A stretch of 64,000 nt of DNA from Bisporella sp. PMI_857 (lineage: Eukaryota > Ascomycota > Leotiomycetes > Helotiales > Helotiaceae): assembly GCA_021307315.1 (NCBI GenBank), contig JAJSPD010000008.1, forward strand, positions 496,001-560,000, read 5' to 3'. The position numbers were made by a program, and so were the translations under genes. Position 1 is the first letter of the stretch. Every line of letters begins with the position of its first letter. The notes under the pieces were generated by a model. The model was given only the letters and a program-made list of their open reading frames with translations, was not told the DNA's origin and did no database searches. Positions 56,616 through 64,000 of the stretch are shown here, one piece after another.

Positions 56616-59526
56616 ATGTTCGGCTTTGGCAATAATGCGTCCCTTAGTCTGCATATGTCCTCGGCTGTTGGTCTTGGTGAATATTAGAGAAGTAGTTAAT
56701 TGCTTCCGTTTTCACCTTTGCTAACAGTTCTGCACATTTTGTATGTTCTCAAGCATATGAAGCGCTTACTTTGGGCGATACTGCACCTTCATTGACAACC
56801 TCGTATATGAATAAAGCTAACTTGCTGTTCTAGGATAACGACGCTTACTGGAGTCCAAGGGAAGCTGTTCCAAAGAAGTTTGATTATCGGGGTACGTTCT
56901 TGACGAGGCTTGTCGCTTCCGTATTTGATTCAATATCGCTTTTTTTTCTTGAGAATCTTCCTCAGATAAATGCCTACTTCCCTCACTTCCTCAGCTCTCC
57001 ACAACCACCCTATTTCTATTATAGTCTGGATATCTGAGCATTCTGCTGTTACTCCATGAACTCCTATACGCACTATTTTTATTCTATTTTGGCTTGGCTC
57101 GTAGACTGAGATCATCTGTTTCTCGGATCTTGCACAAATCTGACATAGTTTAGCGCATCTCCAGATTTACTCAGCAAACCAGGAGCCTTATGGGACTCGG
57201 GAGGTATCGAACTGCACAAGAGCATTGAACAAGCAGAATCAAACGGAGACACGGACTCGTTTCTTCTCATTCTCAGCTCGCTTCATCGGTCTCAACTGGT
57301 AGCCTAGGCCGAAACCGGCAACTGCTGCCAACAAGCTTGCATCAAAGGAATTTTGGTTACGGAACCCACCATACCGAGGACTTTCCACCTACGGATCTTA
57401 TGGTTATCGCGAAGATTACCGAAACGCAGCTATAAATTCACAAGAAGAGGATTTCAGAATGTTAAACGATCCCGGTTGTAACGGTGCGTCTGATTCCAGA
57501 GGACCTCTACAAACACGAAATATGTCTCACACTCAGTCGAACCGCCCAGAATCACAGCCGTCCGGTCTCAATCAAGCCGGTCGTGCTCAGAATACTTCCA
57601 CGACATCAACACGCCATGCCCTTCAGACTCCACAAGCTAGAATGGAACAAATTACAGGGGGGGTGAATCAGTTAGGGCTTCAACAAGTCAGAACATCTAA
57701 TCCTGGAAATCCGAGCTCAGAGTCGAATCCTTCTCAGGGAGGTTCCCTTACCAGAACGACAAGACAGCAATACCAAGGAGGATACCAAAATGCCACCAGC
57801 CGACAAGGAACCCAGTATCAATATCCTAATCATAGGAGCAGTAATAGTGTGGCAACATTCTCATTTGGTCCCGCTCCTACTCCAATCCAACCTACTTCAA
57901 ACAGTGGAATTCAAGTAGGTAATATTCGTAACCCTGCACAACCACCATTGACATTTCTAGGTCATCACTATCGCATCACTTTCAGCTCAACTTCAAACAG
58001 AGTTAATGGAGGTTCAAAGATTGTCCTGAAGGCTGATGGAATGCCCTCTGATATTCGAGAAAAGCTCCGTGACGCTCTGCGGCGACTTGGACAAGACTAT
58101 AATGCAGCCAACGTGCTCTCCAAATCGAATGGGACAAACGCCAAAACGAGCACGATCAAATCTCCCAAGACTTGAATCAAGCCAATGAGAAAATTGCTGC
58201 CCTTCTCAAGAGGAATACCTCAATTACTGCAGAGCGGGACATACTCTTGCATGAGGTCCGTGAGCTTCATGTTAGACATAAGAAAAGCACGATCGGATCA
58301 GTGAAATCGAAGCAAATTATCAGAGAGAGCAGCTCAGTAAATACTCGAAGCTTAGTGACTTTCAATTTTCGACTCAAGGCGATGGCATGAACGCGGCGCA
58401 GAACCCATTTGAGACTCCGACCCCACTTGGACCAGCCTCTAGCAGACAAAATCAGAACTCCTATGCGGTTTCTAGACCTCCTAGTTTACTGGGAGGTTGG
58501 TCTGGCTCTAAACCAACCTACCGGCATATAAATCGTCTTTCTGACATTGATCATTCCAACACCCTCTTGAAGACTACCGCTGAGCCCGGAACTCCTCCAG
58601 GTGCTACAAAGGGCTCGATGGCTTTAACCCTTCATCACTCAGGAGGAGACTACCCGGCCCGTCAGCCGCTTTTAAAGAGGCTGTGGAAGACCTCTTCTGC
58701 AGGGTAGAAGTATGGGCTAGAACGAACGCGAACCAGCCGAATAAGGAGGCCGATCATTTGTTGAAAGCTCAGATGAAGATATTTGGAGCCTTTTCTTGAA
58801 TGCGATCTATCCCGGCTATCCACATGATTCCCACACGTATGTTACGGCCTCCTCCAGAACGAGTCGGATAGATTCTGGACTATCACACGAGTGTTTGATA
58901 GAGTATTTTGTCAAGAACATCTTGTCGATCAGCGCTTTCTACGGTTTTAGTAAGAGACCGATGGTGTTCTGAACTTGGTGAAATCTTCGATGGCAATTTC
59001 GAGGTATTTTCTCTCGCTAACCTGGCGCTCGTATCTTGATAAATGAAGACTAACGATCGCATCTTTAGGATTGGCTAATAATAAACGCCAAATATGTAGA
59101 CCAGCAAGCAACAGCAATTCAAGATCTTGTTGCATCGACAATTTCAATGAATGGCGCCAAAATGAGATCAACAAGCATGCCAAAAAGCTTCGAGAAATTC
59201 TCGGACCTTTCCTTAACGTTACGTGTGTACGATCGGTTGCTGGCAAAGAAGCTGGGTGATCTAATCAGCTTGCCTGGAAGGTATCGGTGATGATGAACAC
59301 TTCACATTTATCATTCCAAATAATCTTCCGGGAGACTGGTACCAAATTCTTCTCAGCTACTATGCAAGCTCGCGACCACCCGAGGGATGATCAAATGACG
59401 CTTCAAGTTGCCCAGTTCCGTGTCAAACTTGTTATCGCTCCTGTCATCACCCTGCGAGACGACCGCGGTTCCAATCTGCGCATTTACAACATTCGTACGG
59501 CCCATGTTCTTCTCATGCCTGTATGA
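56616..59526 (+). CDS. low-complexity/coiled-coil protein of filamentous fungi (fragmented model)
   Basis: A multi-exon gene is visible but not fully resolved. A possible start MFGFGNNASLSLH is at 56616. A small exon DNDAYWSPREAVPKKFDYR lies near 56834-56891. A main exon from about 57309 runs through YGSYGYREDYRN into a Gln/Ser/Thr-rich region to about 58165. Then come a coiled-coil stretch (NEKIAALLKRNTSITAERD), a polar linker, a conserved-looking helical part (EAVEDLFCRVEVWA, FWTITRVFDRVFCQEHL, NEINKHAKKLREILGPF) and a terminal segment FRVKLVIAPVITLRDDRGSN before TGA at 59524-59526. Frame changes near 58150, 58370, 58680 and 59160 need splicing or single-base slips. Function unknown; the arrangement resembles a family restricted to Pezizomycotina. 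Confidence 0.5.
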
Positions 59527-62212
59527 ACGAAATTGGTATGCCTCACTCAACGCTTTGGCACTTCTTCAATTGTCATCATTGCTGCTCTCAAGTCCGAGTT
59601 TCGCGACTTTGGCTGTTACGAGCTTGCCTTAATTTTAGCATCTCATTCTCCCTCTTCTGCGAAATGACTGCGCACTTAAGTCAAAATTGGTGCATCTCAA
59701 CTCATACACGCCAGCAACAAATGCTCAGGATAGATTTCTGTTTTTGCGTTCTCATCTACGAACGACTCTTGACTACGAGGTACAACGGCTTTTCCACGCA
59801 TCAGAGTTAATGGTAGACAATCTCGATTTCCGTCATTGAGATATCAGCAACTTCGAGTCGTTCAATACCTACTGCCCATGATCTCGGCACAATTTGCGAT
59901 CCCATCAAAAATGCTTCCTTGCTTCCAAAAGTTATCAGCATCCTTACATCTCCTTTCGACTCTCGAGCTACTATTTGACGACTGCCTACGCCATTCTCCG
60001 GCGCTTCTCATCGCGTATTAATACGATGGCTCTCTTCTCATTGGCTTTAGGACGGGATGAACCTTCGCACCTTTTCTTTCCATCAATGCCATGCACACCG
60101 ATGGGATTATGGAGAAAACCGGTACCCTCGAGGCATACACTGGTTATCGACTTTAAAGGGATGACATGGTATGGCATCCACGGCCGACTGGAGAATGGAG
60201 GACTTGATTGTTATTTCCTTTTTAACCTTTCAATAATTTCTGACTTCGACGTTTGGTGCTATCTTTGATACGATTTTGCGCGGTATCGTGCGGATCGGAT
60301 GGTTTGTAGCTGGTCTTAGGTGATCTGGCGGCTGGTATTAATTTATCTGGCTAGAACTCAAATGATGGTATTTGACTTGGTAGCTGGTATTTAGTTACCT
60401 GGCTTGACCTCGTCTAGGAGTTGCTCTCTTGCTGCTATTGCTAATTGTTGCTTAATAATAAAAGTTTTCTTTGCATGATTCTGTGTCTTAGGTATGTGAA
60501 GTGATGTGACATGGATTGGGAAAGAAAGCGAGAGCGCAAGTGATGGGCTGCCGAAGCGAAATTACAATGAAGTAGTAATTTTTTGTTATGTTTGAGGAAC
60601 AAGAGAGATTAGAAGCCGCTCCTCGACCATGCTAGTATGAAATATTTTGTAATTATGAGTTTCCAGGAAGAACACGAAAGTTGAGCTCGTATACGGTCTT
60701 TAACAGTCGAGTTTGGTTCTACATGTCTTTGGATTTTGCCGGGGCACCATAGCTTGAGGCTATTTGTAAGTTGAAGCATGGTCAGGCAACCCCGGCATGA
60801 GGAAAGGGTCAAGATGTACGTAGAGATTCTCAGGAAGTACTGATCATGGAACGTGTTAAAAATGAAGGTTAGGCTCTTCTTACTCCTCCAACAGGTGGTG
60901 CAAGGATCGGACTTGTGTATCGAGAATGAAACCTTTAGATTTGTGTATTATTGAAAAGAGCGTATGATGTTTGGAACAACTTGACTTCGTCTTTCTAAAA
61001 TTTGGGTCAGTGACTCCGTGTACCTAAGATGGAGCGAGCGATAGCGAAAGGATCTGTATTTAGGGTATAGGACCCAGATTGACTCGATGTATGTAGGTGG
61101 CACGGTGGCTTGACAGTGTATTTCGAATGAACAGGAGAAGGAGCTAGATTTCTTGCACGCCTGTCTAATTGGAAGGCATGAGCCTGAATTCAATTTTTAA
61201 AAATGGTGTTATGTGATCTTAGTGAAAAGTGATGGCATATAACACAGCCCCTTCCTACCCCGAATCCCAGCATGAGTCCTGGCATGCTTGTTTCCTACAC
61301 CTCAATTTTCTATTTTGTTTCACGACACCGACTGTAGGATCAAGTATCTGAAGCTGGCGGGCTGGGCTTGGTTTTGTGTCCATTGAAGGGGAGGAAGTGG
61401 TGATAAGTTAAAGTTTATGCACTGGATCAGAAATATGATTTGAAACTGTGGAACTAGGTCGGCAGTGGTAAATCGGAATGGCAATTCTGTGTACAGTAAG
61501 TATTGGGCGGATGGAAGCGGATAACAACGATTCCGTAGATCATTATGATTGGGTGCTAGGACGGAGATGAAGGGTCGCAGATTTCGTAGAGCAGAGAAAA
61601 TGTTTCTGATATTTTGTGGATCGTGGGATCCCTGTAAGAAGATTTTGAGGGAATATCGGCGAAGCGTAAGAACCGCCGAAGGTGGCAATACTTGTGTCGC
61701 TGAGGCGTTCGGAAGGAGATGTGCAGAATAGGAATAACTACTGAGGCTAGTTCGCTCGGAGAGGGATTTGTGATGTTGAGTTTGTGGATTAGTGGGCGAC
61801 AATGAAATGTCTATAGTGGTCTCAAGAAATTGAAGGAAAGAGAAATTTGAGGACAGCGACAAAAGCATTTCCAAAGTGATTCAACCTCTAAATCGAAGAG
61901 GAAAACCGGAATGAGCGTAAGATAGAGAGGTGCCGTAGAAAGAATATAGTGACTATTCTTTGAACGTGGTTTAATCACTCAATGGTATTCAACGAAAGAT
62001 TTGCAAAGAAAATCTCGCTCTATTTAGGATCGAGGGTATCTCTCATAACTACTCTTTAACCCGTCTATGCCCCGTATTGATACATGAATGAGAAGAGAAA
62101 CCATAGTAACTGTTCTAAGTTCTGATGCCACTGCGGGTATATTTCCTTATACGCCAGAGCCATTTTCCCTTGCGAATCACACCCAAGAAATGAAATATGA
62201 TGACCAAAACCT
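59527..62212. other. intergenic, no recognised gene
   Basis: About 2.7 kb. Short open frames on both strands have no signal peptide or known motif, apart from composition-driven Ser/Leu-rich ones near 61320-61874. Confidence 0.4.
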
Positions 62213-63237
62213 CTACTGTTTGCGGTCCAGCCTTCGGACGACAGCGCCAAGCAGAGACTTCAGAATCAAATCCGCAGTCAAAGGTCTACCTGTCCATTTG
62301 ACTGTATCCACTATATCTCTGTCTCCAGGGAGATTATCATCCAAATCCTTCAGCGCAGCCGTAGCCCCGGCGTCGTTTCCGACTTGGAAGAATTGGATAC
62401 CAAGCTGATTGGGCTCTGCGTCCAGCTTCTCGAGCTTCTTCAGATACTTCAAGATATAGCCTTCCGGGTCATCGCTCGACTCTCCATCTGTGAAGATAAT
62501 TAGGTTGAGAGGCTTGGTATCGTAAGGTCTTCTCTCTAGTTGGTCGAAATATGGCTTCAAGATGTGGTTGAGGCGTGCACCCGTTGGTGTGGCTCGCTGA
62601 GGTGATGCAGCACTGAAGATTTCAGCAACAGTGTGCGCATCCTTAATGCCGTAGTAGCCAGTGTCAGCAACGCCGCGCTTAGGCGCGCTGCCAGTAGTTT
62701 TGTGGTTCAAGAAGTAGATGTCCATGCCATCAGAATCGTGGGCTGCAACGATGGGGCTAGAACTGCGAGCGCGTTCTGGACTTCTCGCCATCTCGTCAGG
62801 CCGTTCGAGGACTCCCGCATGGAGCCGGAATCATCAATTAGCAGCACGGTATCAAAGGATTTGAGGAAGGCATAGGGGTCATCAGCCGTGCTCGCATTGA
62901 GGGGACTTTGTTGAGCTGGTAAATGAGGTTGGGGCATCGAAAGAGGCGCATTGAGAGATTCGCCATACGAAGGGGGAGCCGGCTCGTTGGGGAACAAAGT
63001 ATGGCTGTTCATGTTGGACTCCTGGCGTGTTGATGGCGAGTACGAACGTGAGAAGGGATTCATGCTTGGATTGGGACTGACGCTGCGCTGTCTTGGGGCG
63101 TTGCCGTCTTGAGAGTGGGAAGACTTGTTAGACTTTGTAGACAGGTTGCTGGCTTTGCGTCGTAGACTTCCGAAGAATGATGACGATGCGTTGGTGTCTC
63201 TCTGGGGCTCCACGACTGAGGGTGTTTTATCAAACAT
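62213..63237 (-). CDS. von Willebrand factor type A domain protein
   Basis: Predicted soluble protein of about 340 residues. The N-terminal 130 residues are Ser/Pro/Asn-rich and disordered (MFDKTPSVVEPQRDT onward). The vWA domain begins FDTVLLIDDSGSMRES, which carries the DxSxS metal-ion-dependent adhesion motif, and continues with VAAHDSDGMDIYFLNHK, ATPTGARLNHIL (the MIDAS Thr region) and LNLIIFTDGESSDD. It ends VVRRLDRKQ. The reading frame slips once in the G4 (C4 on the coding strand) run at 62753-62756, between NALAVLAP and IVAAHDSD, fitting one missing base. Proteins of this build are common in filamentous fungi; the ligand is unknown. Confidence 0.75.
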
Positions 63238-64000
63238 ATTTGCAGGTCTGATTCTATGAGATGGATCGATGACGTATATGGAGGCAAGTATATGTATGCC
63301 TGGAGTCCGGTATGGATGTTATGACTCTGAAGAATGTGAGTTTGCTTCCCGAGCGCTTTTCTTTTATAGAAAGTTCGCCTCCGTTTGTATCTTGGGTCAG
63401 TCTGGCTTTGAGTCAGCCTACTTTGTGTTATAACAAAGCACTCTGAATAAGAACGCCACTAGTCTTTATGTAATCTGTTTGATTTATGGGAAGATTTCAA
63501 GAGGTTCGATGACAATGGGCTGAGGGGTAATCAGATATCAAATGTAGTCTGCTGCTAGTTGCTGGCCGAATTTGTGATTGGCCGAGAACCGAGAGACACA
63601 GCCTTGTGGCTGGTGCCATTCTTGCCTCTGCGCCACTTTTGTAACTACTTAATCACACTCTTCTAGTCATCTGAGAGGCTATGACAGTCTGCCTTGTCCG
63701 ATCTTGGTCGTTCAAGAGATGAGAGAAAGGCGTAAAGCATCTAGCCGCCCCACGTGTTGAGCTCTTGGGACCGATACCGAGGCTTGGATAGCCTTTACAT
63801 GAACTAGCAAGGTGTATTCGGTATTTTTCAGAGCCCAAACGCAGGTACAAAGGTGCTTGTATGACTGGGCGCGTCCCAAGGCAATCCGTGCTCATGCTGG
63901 ATGCTCCTGATTCAGAAGAAGGTGTTGCGGTGATGATTATAGGGTGCGGTAGGATACAGTACAGTCAAGCACTTGGGCATATTTACTACGGAAGACGTAG
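63238..64000. other. upstream region of the vWA gene
   Basis: About 760 bases, no gene seen; contains the likely promoter of the minus-strand vWA gene. Confidence 0.45.

Noticed and set aside
61320..61874. 184-residue minus-strand frame at 61.3-61.9 kb
   Set aside because: Ser/Leu/Pro-rich with no domain, no splice context and no upstream gene features; not supported.

Overview
This 64 kb window is nuclear DNA of a filamentous ascomycete (Pezizomycotina). The class is not certain from sequence alone; Leotiomycetes is only a guess. The evidence is the gene content: a HET-NACHT-ankyrin NOD-like receptor, a HET-C protein, a fungal P450, Edc3 with its YjeF_N half, and a Med2-like Mediator protein. 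Introns are short (mostly 43-60 nt) with GTAAGT-type donors and CTAAC-type branch points. No rRNA, tRNA or CRISPR was recognised, and no intact mobile element.

Layout. 0-5.3 kb: one large NLR (HET + NACHT + about ten near-identical ankyrin repeats). 5.3-14.8 kb: gene-poor accessory stretch with a small secreted protein, two head-to-head hypothetical genes and degenerate coding traces. 14.8-25.3 kb: FLVCR-like MFS transporter, complex III hinge protein QCR6, WBP2-like GRAM protein (all minus), then an RraA/HMG-aldolase-like gene and a cytochrome P450 (plus). 25.6-34.4 kb: minus-strand RNA/DNA housekeeping block EDC3, PIF1, PUB1. 36.1-37.2 kb: Med2-like gene. 39.4-45.1 kb: aminoglycoside-phosphotransferase-like gene and het-C (minus). 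46.0-49.7 kb: SCS7 fatty-acid 2-hydroxylase and an RBM39-like splicing factor (plus). 49.7-56.6 kb: AT-rich, gene-poor stretch with at least one frame interrupted by several stops. 56.6-63.2 kb: lineage-specific low-complexity protein (plus) and a von Willebrand A protein (minus).

A key reading caution: many genes, including strongly conserved ones (SCS7, RBM39, PUB1, PIF1, MFS, het-C, vWA), have reading frames broken by single-base gains or losses, often in short homopolymers, while QCR6, WBP2-like, RraA-like and EDC3 are clean. The simplest reading is residual assembly error, so broken frames here should not be taken as pseudogenes without read support. The exception is the relic at 51.7-52.3 kb, where stop codons interrupt one continuous frame without indels.

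The most interesting biology is in the self/non-self genes: the NLR with recently shuffled ankyrin repeats and het-C in the same 45 kb. I do not see a clearly new multi-gene system.
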